64,000 bases of DNA from NCBI GenBank assembly GCA_003003925.1, contig PVWP01000010.1:85966-149965 (forward strand). The letters are read 5' to 3'. Shown piece after piece: positions 20,728 through 28,599 of the stretch (position 1 is the first letter of the stretch; each line of letters opens with the position of its first letter). The DNA is from Aphanothece cf. minutissima CCALA 015. GTDB taxonomy: Bacteria; Cyanobacteriota; Cyanobacteriia; PCC-6307; Cyanobiaceae. Position numbers and translations under genes: made by a program. The notes under the pieces are model-generated. The model searched no databases. It was not told where the DNA came from and worked only from the letters and a program-made list of their open reading frames with translations.

Positions 20728-20838
20728 TCAGCGTTTCGGCAGGTCGCTGGGCCGCAGCACCACCACCACCACGCCCACCACCACCATCACGATCAGCACC
20801 GCCGCCCCGGCCAGGGGCAGCACCGTTTCCGTCTCCAT
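20728..20838 (-). CDS. Possible single-pass small membrane protein
   Basis: A 36-residue ORF starting at an ATG encodes METETVLPLAG, then a solid hydrophobic helix rich in Val, then a basic C-terminus (SDLPKR). It ends 22 bases before the photolyase start on the same strand. It resembles the many tiny one-helix proteins of cyanobacterial membranes but matches none I can name. A chance ORF is possible. Confidence 0.45.
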   Translation of the reverse strand: METETVLPLAGAAVLIVMVVVGVVVVVLRPSDLPKR

Positions 20839-21065
20839 CCGCCCGGCCGCCGACTGCCCCCCCATCCTGGTGCGGCCACCCGGGCAGCGCGCCAAAAAAA
20901 AGGACAGGTCAGCCAGACCCGCCCCCGATGAACGTCTTAAGAATTGTAAAGCTTGTGTTGTGTCGGCCGTGAGCGGCCCTCCAGCCGCAGCCTCTGGCGC
21001 GTTCCGCCGCGGTCCGCGGTTGCCCGGAAGCCGCGCCACAATCTTCACGTTCCGTTACATCAGCC

Positions 21066-21338
21066 ATGACGGTCGGCGAGCTCTACCTCGAATCCCTGTC
21101 CACTGGTGTCATCACCCCCGCCGAGCTCTCCTGGCTCACCCACGGCCAGGACCGCTTCTCCCGGCTGGAGGAGGCCACGGCCCTGCGGCTGGGCCGCCTG
21201 CTTGACCAGGGGGACATCCAGCTGGGCTGTCGCCTGGCCCCCACGGCCGACGCCTCCGAAGCCATCGCGTCGCCGGCCCCGGCCGCCGGGGTGCTGGAGG
21301 AGTGGATCGAGCCCCTGGGTCGCCGACGGCATCGTTGA
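21066..21338 (+). CDS. Conserved cyanobacterial protein of unknown function
   Basis: A 90-residue soluble protein beginning MTVGELYLESLSTGVITPAE, with a predicted helical first half (WLTHGQDRFSRLEEATALRLG, RLLDQGDIQLGCRL). I recall close relatives in marine and freshwater Synechococcus, all unassigned. The last 30 residues are low-complexity. It precedes the short Hlip gene by 61 bases on the same strand. Confidence 0.75.
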   Translation: MTVGELYLESLSTGVITPAELSWLTHGQDRFSRLEEATALRLGRLLDQGDIQLGCRLAPTADASEAIASPAPAAGVLEEWIEPLGRRRHR

Positions 21339-21399
21339 CGACAGTCACAACGCTTCACGATCGTTTACACTCCCTTCAAGTTTCGCAACGAACCCACCC

Positions 21400-21543
21400 A
21401 TGTCTGACTCCACCACCCGCTTCGGCTTCGTCGCCTTCGCTGAAACCTGGAATGGCCGCCTCGCCATGCTCGGCTTCGTGATCGGCCTCGGCACCGAAAT
21501 CCTCACCGGCCAGGGCATCCTTGCCCAGATCGGCCTCGGCTGA
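21400..21543 (+). CDS. High-light-inducible protein, short form
   Basis: A 47-residue Hlip: ETWNGRLAMLGFVIGLGTEI is the single thylakoid helix with the E..N.R chlorophyll ligands, followed by LTGQGILAQIGLG. Its helix and tail closely parallel the longer Hlip at 1752. Such proteins are induced by high light and other stress and protect chlorophyll proteins during assembly and repair. The preceding gap is relatively AT-rich (for example CGATCGTTTACAC) and probably holds its promoter. Confidence 0.92.
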   Translation: MSDSTTRFGFVAFAETWNGRLAMLGFVIGLGTEILTGQGILAQIGLG

Positions 21544-21627
21544 GTCCGGCTCCTGCCTTCGTCCGCATCGGCCCGGGTGGTTCTGCCATCCGGGCTTTGA
21601 TGTCTGCGGCGTTCCCCCCGCTTCCCC

Positions 21628-22425
21628 ATGGCGCACGCTCTCGTCTTCGTACTGGCTCCCGAGGGAGGCCTTCCCGGTGACGGCGCCGCCTGGGAGGACC
21701 TACTGGCGGCCCAGCGTCTCGGCGTCCGCAGCGGCATTGCCCTGCGCATGTTCCGGGTGCCCGGCGAGACATCCCTCAACCTGGACGACCTGGTGAGCGC
21801 CGGCCAGGCCAACGTCAGTGGGGCCGACCCCTTCGAGCCCCTGCGCCCCTCCCCCTGCCCCGAGGAGCCGGCGGTCCCGCCTGCAGATCCGGTGCCGCCT
21901 GCAGATCCGGTTCCGGCGCGGCGGCTGATCTGCGATGCGGTGGTGCCCCACCTCGAGCCCCGCGCCCTCTGGCTTGGCGCCTACGAGCTCAGCGGCCCGG
22001 TGCGGCCGCCGAACGGAGGCCATCCGGCCGAGGGCCTGGCGATCGCGTCGGTCCGCTGTCTCGACCAGTTCTCCCTGAGGGAAGCGGACAACGAGACCTG
22101 CTGGTTCTACCCCACGGAGAACGGCGACTATCTCTGCTGGGAAAATCAACGCGCCCTCGAGCTCTCCCCTGGCTACCCCGCCGATTCCTGCCTGCAGGAG
22201 GGGCCGGTCGCCTATCAGCGCAGCGACCTGCAGCTGCTCTGGTCCCTGATGGCTGACGACCAGGCCCTGACCTGTGTGGGGCTCACGTATCAGAAGCGGC
22301 GCATCGAATGGCCGGTGGCCGCCAGTGGTCCGGAACCCTTCGCCACCTGGACCGCGTTCCGGGTGGATGCCATGGCCGATGACACCTACCGGGAGATGGC
22401 GAACATCACTGTTTTCCCGGCCTGA
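21628..22425 (+). CDS. Protein of unknown function
   Basis: A 265-residue soluble protein without recognised domains. It has two parts: an N-terminal region of about 75 residues, then a Pro-rich linker with a short duplication (ADPVPPADPVP), then a region containing several Trp and Cys residues (ETCWFYPTENGDYLCWENQ). No signal peptide or membrane helix is evident. The ATG start and continuous GC3-rich codon use support a real gene. Confidence 0.65.
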   Translation: MAHALVFVLAPEGGLPGDGAAWEDLLAAQRLGVRSGIALRMFRVPGETSLNLDDLVSAGQANVSGADPFEPLRPSPCPEEPAVPPADPVPPADPVPARRLICDAVVPHLEPRALWLGAYELSGPVRPPNGGHPAEGLAIASVRCLDQFSLREADNETCWFYPTENGDYLCWENQRALELSPGYPADSCLQEGPVAYQRSDLQLLWSLMADDQALTCVGLTYQKRRIEWPVAASGPEPFATWTAFRVDAMADDTYREMANITVFPA

Positions 22426-22434
22426 GCGGCGCCC

Positions 22435-22647
22435 TCAGCCGGCCTGCTCGTAGAGCTTCTCGAGCCGCTCTCGGCTGAGGTCGACGTAGAGCACCTCCTC
22501 GCCCTGGGCCGGTGCTTCCGGGTGGCGCTGCCGTGGCGAGGGGGTGGAGGCGGCGCTGCGCAGGTTCTGGGTCATCAGGGCGAAGGCCCCGCCGGCGATC
22601 ACCGCGAAGCTCACCATGTAGACGATGGGAAACAGGGCATCCAGCAT
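22435..22647 (-). CDS. DUF2973-like small membrane protein
   Basis: A 70-residue protein with one N-terminal membrane helix (FPIVYMVSFAVIAGGAFALM), a short linker with RHPEAPAQGEE, and an acidic end LYVDLSRERLEKLYEQ. This plan matches the cyanobacterial DUF2973 family (N-terminal helix, HPE element), whose function is unknown. ATG 22647 puts the helix at the start; a GTG at 22668 is an alternative. Confidence 0.7.
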   Translation of the reverse strand: MLDALFPIVYMVSFAVIAGGAFALMTQNLRSAASTPSPRQRHPEAPAQGEEVLYVDLSRERLEKLYEQAG

Positions 22648-22756
22648 GGGTCGCTCGCTTTCCCCCACAGTAATGTAACGATCTGTTAACTGTGGCTGCC
22701 GCGGCGGCGGGGCAAGCTCCCGGGCTCAGCTCAAGGACGCGATTCAGGGAACCAGT

Positions 22757-23350
22757 TCAGGGATTGAGCCACTCCTCCTGCCAGCCGTCGTCGGCCCGCC
22801 AGTGGCGGCGCCGGTGCGGGTGACCGCTCAGTTCCAGCAGCTCCACCCGCTGCAGCCGCACCCGCAGCAGCTCGAAGTGCTCCGGACGCGGGGTGTCCTC
22901 CCCCAGTTCCCGCGGGAACGGGCCCTCGCTCTGGAGGGGTTCCCCCGGCGCCGGCCAGCCCCACAGGGCCCGGCCCCGGGGGGTGAGGGCCTGCCAGTGG
23001 AAGGTCAGGGCCCGTTGCTCCTCGTCGCCATCGAGCGGCAGCCGCTGGCCCCGCAGACGGAACTGGCTGCGGGCCCTGGGCAGCAGCCAGCAAAGCTCCA
23101 CAGGGGCGGTGCCGGCGAGCTCGCCACTCTTGGCGCTGCGACGGTCGGTGAGCAGGTCGAGGCAGGCCGCGCCGGCCCAGCAGCGGAACACCAGGGTGCG
23201 CACCCGCGGGGTGCCGTCCGCCGCCACGGACGCCAGCTGCAGCCAGCGGGCCTGGGGGGAGCGGCCCTGCCGCTCCAGGGCGCCGCGCAGCAGCGCTCGC
23301 CAGGGGGGCAGCGGCTCCACTGGTTTCGGTGACGGGAGGGATTCGGACAT
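22757..23350 (-). CDS. PPOX-type FMN-binding flavoprotein (Alr4036 family)
   Basis: This 197-residue protein has the split-barrel fold of pyridoxamine-5'-phosphate oxidase relatives: PPWRALLRGALER, RWLQLASVAADGTPRVRTLVFR and LDLLTDRRSAKSGEL form the FMN-binding half, and a WxxL-rich C-terminal half follows. The subgroup is common in cyanobacteria; its substrate is not known and a role in vitamin B6 synthesis should not be assumed. It lies 9 bases after the methyltransferase gene, suggesting cotranscription. Confidence 0.85.
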   Translation of the reverse strand: MSESLPSPKPVEPLPPWRALLRGALERQGRSPQARWLQLASVAADGTPRVRTLVFRCWAGAACLDLLTDRRSAKSGELAGTAPVELCWLLPRARSQFRLRGQRLPLDGDEEQRALTFHWQALTPRGRALWGWPAPGEPLQSEGPFPRELGEDTPRPEHFELLRVRLQRVELLELSGHPHRRRHWRADDGWQEEWLNP

Positions 23351-23359
23351 CGGCAGGAC

Positions 23360-24013
23360 CTATGGCGTCGGTTTTTCCGCCACCACGGCGAAGAAGGGAT
23401 CCCCCTGCCCCCCCAGCCAGCCCATGGGCCCCTCGGCCCGGGTCGGCTCGGCGATCAGCTGGGGCGCCGGCCAGCCCTGGGCCTGCAGCACCCGGCTCAC
23501 ATAGGCCAGGTGATCCCGGTCGCTGCCGTCGGTCCAGATCTGGGGGGCCTTCTGGAAGAACATCCGGTTCGAGAAGGCCACGATCACCTGGCCGCCGGGG
23601 CGCACCACCCGCAGCAGTTCGGCCGCCACCGGCTCGGGCCGCTGCAGGTACTGCCAGCCCGCCACCATCAGCACCGCATCGACGCTGGCGTCCGCCAGGG
23701 GCAGGTGCTGGTCCTGGTTGAGGTTCTGCAACCAGTGCCGATCGAGACGGGGATTGGCGGCCAGTTCGGCCCCGTTGAGGCCATGGCCGATCACCTCTTC
23801 ATAGGTGATGTCCTCCGGCAGGTGGCTCACCCAGCTGCTCATCAGATCCAGCACCACCGCGCAGGGGGGGATCCGCTCCCGGTAGAGCGCCGTCAGCCGG
23901 CGGCGGAAGGCACCATCGAGGTGCTGCACGAAGCGGGGTTCGGCATAGAAGAGGGCGTCATCGGAGCTGTCCAGCTTGCGCCGCTCCGCCTCGTTCAGCA
24001 CCTGCACCGCCAT
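23360..24013 (-). CDS. Class I SAM-dependent methyltransferase
   Basis: A 217-residue protein with a Rossmann-type methyltransferase core: VVLDLMSSWVSHLP occupies the motif I position (atypical, lacking the GxGxG loop), LPLADASVDAVLMV is the motif IV region, and LLRVVRPGGQVIVAFSNRMF is the following strand. This pattern matches methyltransferase family 11 relatives in cyanobacteria. The substrate is unknown. Its degenerate glycine loop may reflect a divergent SAM pocket. It is divergent from the VOC gene and heads a two-gene unit with the PPOX protein. Confidence 0.8.
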   Translation of the reverse strand: MAVQVLNEAERRKLDSSDDALFYAEPRFVQHLDGAFRRRLTALYRERIPPCAVVLDLMSSWVSHLPEDITYEEVIGHGLNGAELAANPRLDRHWLQNLNQDQHLPLADASVDAVLMVAGWQYLQRPEPVAAELLRVVRPGGQVIVAFSNRMFFQKAPQIWTDGSDRDHLAYVSRVLQAQGWPAPQLIAEPTRAEGPMGWLGGQGDPFFAVVAEKPTP

Positions 24014-24067
24014 GGCCACCGGGGATCCGTTCTGCTGCCATGGTGGCGAGCCCCGGCTGCTTCCGTC

Positions 24068-24460
24068 ATGACGCCCCCCGCCCCGGCGCCCTTCCTGGTG
24101 CTGGCCGCCGATGACCCCGAGCGGCTGGCCGCCTTCTATGGCGCCCTGCTGGGGACGGACCCCCTGAGGGGCTTCAGCTCCAGCCACTGGCGTCTGCCCT
24201 GGCCGGGAGGGGGCCATCTGGAGATCTACGCCCCCTCTCGGCAGCGTCCCCGCCCCCGCGCCGAAGGCCGGCTGGCCCTCTGTTTCTCCCGCCTGGCGGG
24301 TGAGGCCCCTCCCCTGCAGGTGCTCCACGACTGGCTCGCCGTGGTGCTGGCCCTGGGGGCGGTGCCGGTGGAGCCGCCGCGGCAGGAACCCTTCGGGGCC
24401 GAGGCCTGGCTGACCGACCCCGAGGGCAACCGCCTGCTGCTGCTGGTCAGCGGCGGCTGA
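24068..24460 (+). CDS. VOC (glyoxalase/bleomycin resistance) superfamily protein
   Basis: This 130-residue protein shows the paired beta-alpha-beta-beta-beta modules of the vicinal oxygen chelate fold: FLVLAADDPERLAAFYGALLG opens module one and EAWLTDPEGNRLLLLV closes module two. VOC proteins are metal-dependent lyases, dioxygenases or binding proteins; no specific substrate can be assigned. Its 3' end overlaps the convergent pfkB-type gene by 14 bases. Confidence 0.8.
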   Translation: MTPPAPAPFLVLAADDPERLAAFYGALLGTDPLRGFSSSHWRLPWPGGGHLEIYAPSRQRPRPRAEGRLALCFSRLAGEAPPLQVLHDWLAVVLALGAVPVEPPRQEPFGAEAWLTDPEGNRLLLLVSGG

Positions 24461-25322
24461 GCCGCAGCTGGCTGGCGTAGGGCCCGCGGCCATCAAGGCA
24501 GGCCGCCCCGCAGTGGGCGCCGAGGCTGATCGCCTGCCGCAGATCCCAGCCGGCGGCAAGGGCGGTGGTGACGCCGGCGGCGAAGCTGTCGCCGGCGCCG
24601 TAGGCATCCAGCACGGGGCCTTGGCGCGGCACGGCGGCGTAGCGGCCGCCGGGAACCAGCACCCCGCCCCGCTCGGCCTCGGTGCCGATGCGCAGCCGTG
24701 GCGGCGGATCGAGATCCTCGGGCCGGTAGGCCTCGCCGGGGTCGGTGGCGCTGCCGATCAGGGCGTCGAGGGTCACACCCGCCTGCCGCAGGGCCGCCAG
24801 CCGCACGCGCGGCGTCGCGGCCAGCACCCGGGCCCGCCGCGCCAGCCGCAGGCCGCCGGCATCGGTGGCGGTGACGAAGACGCCGTCGGTCTGAGCCAGC
24901 CGGTCCCAGGGCAGTCCATCGGCGGCGGTGGGCATCAGCCGCTCGCCGATCACCGTGATCGTGCGCTCGCCGGCGGCGTCGATGAAGGTGAGGCCCCGCC
25001 GGGTCGGGGCCGCCCGCCAGGCGATGTGCAGCTCCAGTCCCAGGGCCTCGAGCTCCTCGGCGGCCCGGCGCCCTAGGGCGTCCTCGCCCAGGGCGGTGAA
25101 GAAAGGAACCCGCGCTCCCGTGAGCCGGGCCATCTGCACGGCCACCACGGCACCGCCACCGGCGGGCAGCTCACAGAAATCCTCGGCATGGAGGATCTCG
25201 CCGGCCGCCGGCAGATGGTCCACGCCGATGAAGCTCACCATCTCCACGTGGCCCATCACCGCCAGGGCCAGCGGGGGAAGCTCCGGCAGTTCCTCCAGTG
25301 GCAGGGGGACGAGGGGCTCCAT
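24447..25322 (-). CDS. PfkB/ribokinase family sugar kinase
   Basis: A 291-residue carbohydrate kinase. LPAGGGAVVAVQMARL is the N-terminal substrate-binding Gly-rich element, and DAYGAGDSFAAGVTTALA is the C-terminal family signature with the catalytic Asp of GAGDSF. It phosphorylates a sugar or nucleoside using ATP; the specific substrate is unclear. Its ATG abuts the TGA of the ABC permease gene with no gap, making it the last gene of a four-gene operon. Confidence 0.87.
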   Translation of the reverse strand: MEPLVPLPLEELPELPPLALAVMGHVEMVSFIGVDHLPAAGEILHAEDFCELPAGGGAVVAVQMARLTGARVPFFTALGEDALGRRAAEELEALGLELHIAWRAAPTRRGLTFIDAAGERTITVIGERLMPTAADGLPWDRLAQTDGVFVTATDAGGLRLARRARVLAATPRVRLAALRQAGVTLDALIGSATDPGEAYRPEDLDPPPRLRIGTEAERGGVLVPGGRYAAVPRQGPVLDAYGAGDSFAAGVTTALAAGWDLRQAISLGAHCGAACLDGRGPYASQLRLSRR

Positions 25323-26111
25323 TCAGCTGGAGGCGGAGGTGTAGAAGCGCAGGGCGAACTGCCAGAAGCGGCGGCTCACCAGCACCGAGGCGATGGCCAC
25401 CGCGCCACCGGCCAGCAGCCAGGGGCCGGAGGCCCGTCCCAGGATCGCCTCGGCCGGCACGGTGGTGAGGAAGGCCACCGGCACGATGAAGGTGAAGAAG
25501 GCCCGCAGGCCGGCCGGGAAGGCGCTCACCGGAAAGCGGCCCGCCACCAGCACGCTGCGCAGCACTTCGGTGGCGTTCCAGATCTTCACGAACCAGATGC
25601 TGCTGGCCGCCAGCACGAACCAGAGGCTGTACAGGATCATCAGGCTGGCCACCAGCATCAGGGCCGCCCCCAGCAGGGTGAGGGGCGCCGGGGTGGCGCC
25701 GGCCTTCCAGGCGGCGTAGCCGATCAGGCCGGCCCCCAGGGCGATGCCGGGCAGCCCCCAGGGGGAGAAGGTGCGGGCCGAGAGCCAGAACTGGCTGTCG
25801 ATCGGCTTGAGCAGGACGAAATCCAGGCTGCCCGTGCGCACGTGGGCCACGATCGTGCTGAGATTCGGCTGCAGCAGGGTGCTGGTGATCCCCTCCAGCA
25901 GGGTGTAGACCCCCAGCACCACCAGGGCCCCCTCCCAGCTCCAGCCCCCCAGCGACTGGCCGCGCCCGTAGAACAGCGACAGCACGAAGATGCTGCCCAC
26001 CAGATTGCCGGCCGTGGCCACCAGCTCGATCAGGAAATTGGCCTGGTACTCCAGTTCGGCCGTCAGCGAGGCGATCCAGAACACCCGCAGGGTGGTGAGA
26101 TAGCGGCCCAT
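25323..26111 (-). CDS. ABC-2 type transporter permease
   Basis: A 262-residue protein with about six membrane helices, from LIELVATAGNLVGSIFVLSLFYG to the C-terminal LLAGGAVAIASVLVSRRFW. Charged loop features (TLLQPNLSTIVAHVRTGSLDFVLLKP) match the ABC-2 permease subfamily exemplified by COG3694. ATG 26111 is preferred because it overlaps the upstream stop (TGATG). It pairs with the other permease and the ATPase to form an exporter of unknown cargo. Confidence 0.85.
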   Translation of the reverse strand: MGRYLTTLRVFWIASLTAELEYQANFLIELVATAGNLVGSIFVLSLFYGRGQSLGGWSWEGALVVLGVYTLLEGITSTLLQPNLSTIVAHVRTGSLDFVLLKPIDSQFWLSARTFSPWGLPGIALGAGLIGYAAWKAGATPAPLTLLGAALMLVASLMILYSLWFVLAASSIWFVKIWNATEVLRSVLVAGRFPVSAFPAGLRAFFTFIVPVAFLTTVPAEAILGRASGPWLLAGGAVAIASVLVSRRFWQFALRFYTSASS

Positions 26112-26941
26112 CACGCCCCCATGGCCGAATAGTGGCGCAGGCCCCGCCGCCACAGCAGCAGGTTGATCGGCAGAAGCAGGGCGGCCCAGGCGGCCATGGC
26201 CGCGAAACTCTGGAGCACCGGCACGGTTTCACCGGCCAGGATCCTGGCGGGCACATCCACCATGTACGGAAAGGGGGTCCAGAAGGCGAAGTTGCGCACC
26301 CCCTCGGGATAGAGGGCCAGGGGGGCCACCAGGCCGGAGAGATAGAGGTAGGGCAGATAGAGGAGGCGCTCCAGGGCGCTGGCCTTCTCGCTCCAGAAGC
26401 ACACCATCGTCAGGGTGAACTGCATCAGGAAGCGCAGGGCGAAGGCCGCCAGGGTGGCCAGCAGCGTCAGCAGCAGCGATGGCAGCGAGGGCCACCAGAA
26501 GGCGGCGGGATAGAGCAGGAAAAACAGTCCCACCAGCAGCGCCACGAAGGGGAGCCGGGTGGCCTGCTCCGAGAGGTGGGCGGCCACGTAGCGCCACACC
26601 AGGGGCAGGGGCTGGAGCAGATACGGGGACAGGCGGCCGTTGAGGTTGTCCTCCTCGAAGGTGTACATCACCCACACGATCGTGAACTGGCGCACCACGA
26701 AGGCCGAGAGGAAGTAGCGGGCCAGCTGCAGGGAGCTCATCCCCAGCCCGCCGCCGGCATCCACGGCGCTCCACAGGCCCAGCATGATGAACGGCAGCAC
26801 CCCCGAGAGGGCCCACAGCACGATCTCGGCCCGGTACTCGAGCATGTAGGCGTACTGGCTGGAGAGCAGCACGGCGGCGATGCGGCGGGCGTGGCCCAGC
26901 CGCTGGCGCAGGGGGCGGCGCAGGCCAGGGACCCCGCTCAT
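26111..26941 (-). CDS. ABC-2 type transporter permease, second subunit
   Basis: A 276-residue permease with six predicted helices and the family-type loop FEEDNLNGRLSPYLLQPLPLVW, as in the partner permease group (COG4587). The ATG at 26941 overlaps the ATPase stop by four bases (ATGA) and the stop overlaps the next gene, so translation of the three transporter genes is tightly coupled. Transported substrate unknown. Confidence 0.86.
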   Translation of the reverse strand: MSGVPGLRRPLRQRLGHARRIAAVLLSSQYAYMLEYRAEIVLWALSGVLPFIMLGLWSAVDAGGGLGMSSLQLARYFLSAFVVRQFTIVWVMYTFEEDNLNGRLSPYLLQPLPLVWRYVAAHLSEQATRLPFVALLVGLFFLLYPAAFWWPSLPSLLLTLLATLAAFALRFLMQFTLTMVCFWSEKASALERLLYLPYLYLSGLVAPLALYPEGVRNFAFWTPFPYMVDVPARILAGETVPVLQSFAAMAAWAALLLPINLLLWRRGLRHYSAMGA

Positions 26942-27936
26942 GCCAGGGCCCCCTGATGGAACAGCCGGCCGATGATGTCCTCGATCGGTGGGTCGGACAC
27001 CGACAGGTCGACCACGGCCAGGTCGGCCAGCAGGCGACCCACCTGCTCGGTGAGCCGCTCCCGCGGGATCAGCAGCCGCACCTCCCGGCCCTCGATGGCC
27101 TCGACCTCGCCGTAGCTGGCGAAGGCCTCGGCCCCCATGGGTGCATGCAGCTCCAGGCGCACCTCCCGGCAGGGCGCCAGCCGCTGGGTGAGCGTCTCGA
27201 GGCTGCCGTCGTAGAAGAGGTGGCCCTCGTGGATCAGCAGCACCCGGGGGCACAGGGCGGTGATGTCGGCCATGTAGTGGCTGGTGAGCAGCACGGTGGC
27301 GCCGAAGCGGCGGTTGTAGTCGGCCAGAAAGGTGCGCACCCGGGCCTGGGCGTTCACATCCAGCCCCAGGGTGGGTTCATCCAGGAACAGCACCGAGGGG
27401 CGGTGCAGCAGGGCCGCCAGCAGCTCCGCCTTCATCCGCTGGCCGAGGGAGAGCTTGCGTACCGGCCGGCGCAGTTCGTCCCCCAGTTCGAGCATCTCCG
27501 CCAGCTCGGCGATGCGGCGGCGGCTTTCCGCCGGAGGGATGCCGTAGACGGCCGCGTTGACCCGCAGGGAATCGAGCGGCGGCAGATCCCAGATCAGCTG
27601 CTGCTTCTGGCCCATCACCAGGGTGATCTGACCGAGAAACGCCGCCTCGCGGCGGTGGGGCTGGCAGCCCGCCACCTCAACCGTGCCGCTGGTGGGGTGG
27701 ATCAACCCCGTGAGCATCTTGAGGGTGGTGGTCTTGCCGGCGCCGTTGGCCCCCAGGAAACCGACGAACTCCCCCGGCTCGATCGAGAAGCTCACGTCCT
27801 GCACGGCCGCGATCAGGCGCTCGCGTCGGTTCACGAAGTGACGCAGGGTGCCGGCCAGTCCGGGTTGCTTGTCGGCCACCCGGTAGGTCTTGCCGAGGCC
27901 CTGCGCGCGGACGATGGCCATGCGGTCGGGGGCCAT
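26938..27936 (-). CDS. ABC transporter ATP-binding protein (ABC-2 exporter)
   Basis: This 332-residue ATPase has Walker A GANGAGKTT, a Q-loop around MGQKQQLIWDLP, signature LSLGQRMKAEL, Walker B VLFLDEPTLGLD and switch His in LLTSHYM. About 80 residues after the ATPase core form the C-terminal domain typical of this exporter class. It energises the two downstream permeases. ATG 27936 is used; a second in-frame ATG lies five codons inside. It is the first gene of the operon that ends with the PfkB kinase. Confidence 0.92.
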   Translation of the reverse strand: MAPDRMAIVRAQGLGKTYRVADKQPGLAGTLRHFVNRRERLIAAVQDVSFSIEPGEFVGFLGANGAGKTTTLKMLTGLIHPTSGTVEVAGCQPHRREAAFLGQITLVMGQKQQLIWDLPPLDSLRVNAAVYGIPPAESRRRIAELAEMLELGDELRRPVRKLSLGQRMKAELLAALLHRPSVLFLDEPTLGLDVNAQARVRTFLADYNRRFGATVLLTSHYMADITALCPRVLLIHEGHLFYDGSLETLTQRLAPCREVRLELHAPMGAEAFASYGEVEAIEGREVRLLIPRERLTEQVGRLLADLAVVDLSVSDPPIEDIIGRLFHQGALA

Positions 27937-27996
27937 GCGGACGGGATCGGGCAGGGCTCACCCTAATGAGGGCCCCGCCTCCTCCGGAGGATGACC

Positions 27997-28305
27997 TCAG
28001 GCGGCCTCCGGGCACCAGCCGGAGCTTCGCTGCCGGGGCTCGAGCCAGCTCGGACAGCGCTGGGTGAGATGGTCGCCGTGGCAGATCAGGGCCTGATGCC
28101 ACTGGCAGCTCAGCAGGGGGACGTCGTCGGCGCCGGCGTGGTGACGGAACCACTGGCAGGTGAGGCAGACGTGCCGGCTGCGGCTGGGGAGCAGCTGCTC
28201 GGGCCCCAGATAGGGCCAGGCGTCGCGGTGCGAAGCGGGGTGCGGTGCGTGGTGCGGTGCGGGATCTGGAGCGGGATCCGGAGCGGGGACTGGGAAGGAG
28301 GCCAT
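27997..28305 (-). CDS. Cys/His-rich small protein, probable SOS-regulated gene
   Basis: A 102-residue protein. The first 25 residues are a low-complexity run of Asp-Pro-Ala and His-Pro. The core has CLTCQWFRHH, then LLSCQWHQALICHGDHL and TQRCPSW, a spacing of Cys and His suggesting zinc binding. I do not recognise a named family, though the pattern of a Cys pair followed by HxxLIxHGxHL looks like a conserved cyanobacterial small protein. A LexA-type palindrome sits 14-27 bases before the ATG. The gene ends 60 bases upstream of the ABC operon. Confidence 0.65.
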   Translation of the reverse strand: MASFPVPAPDPAPDPAPHHAPHPASHRDAWPYLGPEQLLPSRSRHVCLTCQWFRHHAGADDVPLLSCQWHQALICHGDHLTQRCPSWLEPRQRSSGWCPEAA

Positions 28306-28318
28306 GGCCGCGGAAAAA

Positions 28319-28332
28319 GTACATCCGTACTA
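28319..28332 (-). promoter_or_regulatory. LexA-type SOS box
   Basis: Read on the minus strand the site is AGTACGGATGTACT, which fits the cyanobacterial LexA consensus RGTACNNNDGTWCB at every position. It ends 14 bases before the start codon of the Cys/His-rich gene, where LexA would block the promoter or early transcript. It differs at one base from the box near the umuD-like gene at 62670. Confidence 0.72.
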
Positions 28333-28599
28333 GCAGGAATCGGTCCTGGAGGCCAGCGCCGCGGCCAGTGCCGCCACGGGGGAGCGGCTGTCGAGGGGCT
28401 GCGGCGCTGGCCGCCGCCGTGGCGCTGCAGTTCCCCCGCGCTGCCGCCGCCGTTCCGCTGCCGTTCCCTCCCCGGCGACGTCGCCACGGCCACCGCACCG
28501 ATCCGGGCCACGGATCCCGGCGCGGAGTGCCGCCACGGAACCCCGCCCGGGGGGCGACAATCGACCGCTGGGGCCGCCCCCGTTCGCCATGCCCTTTCC

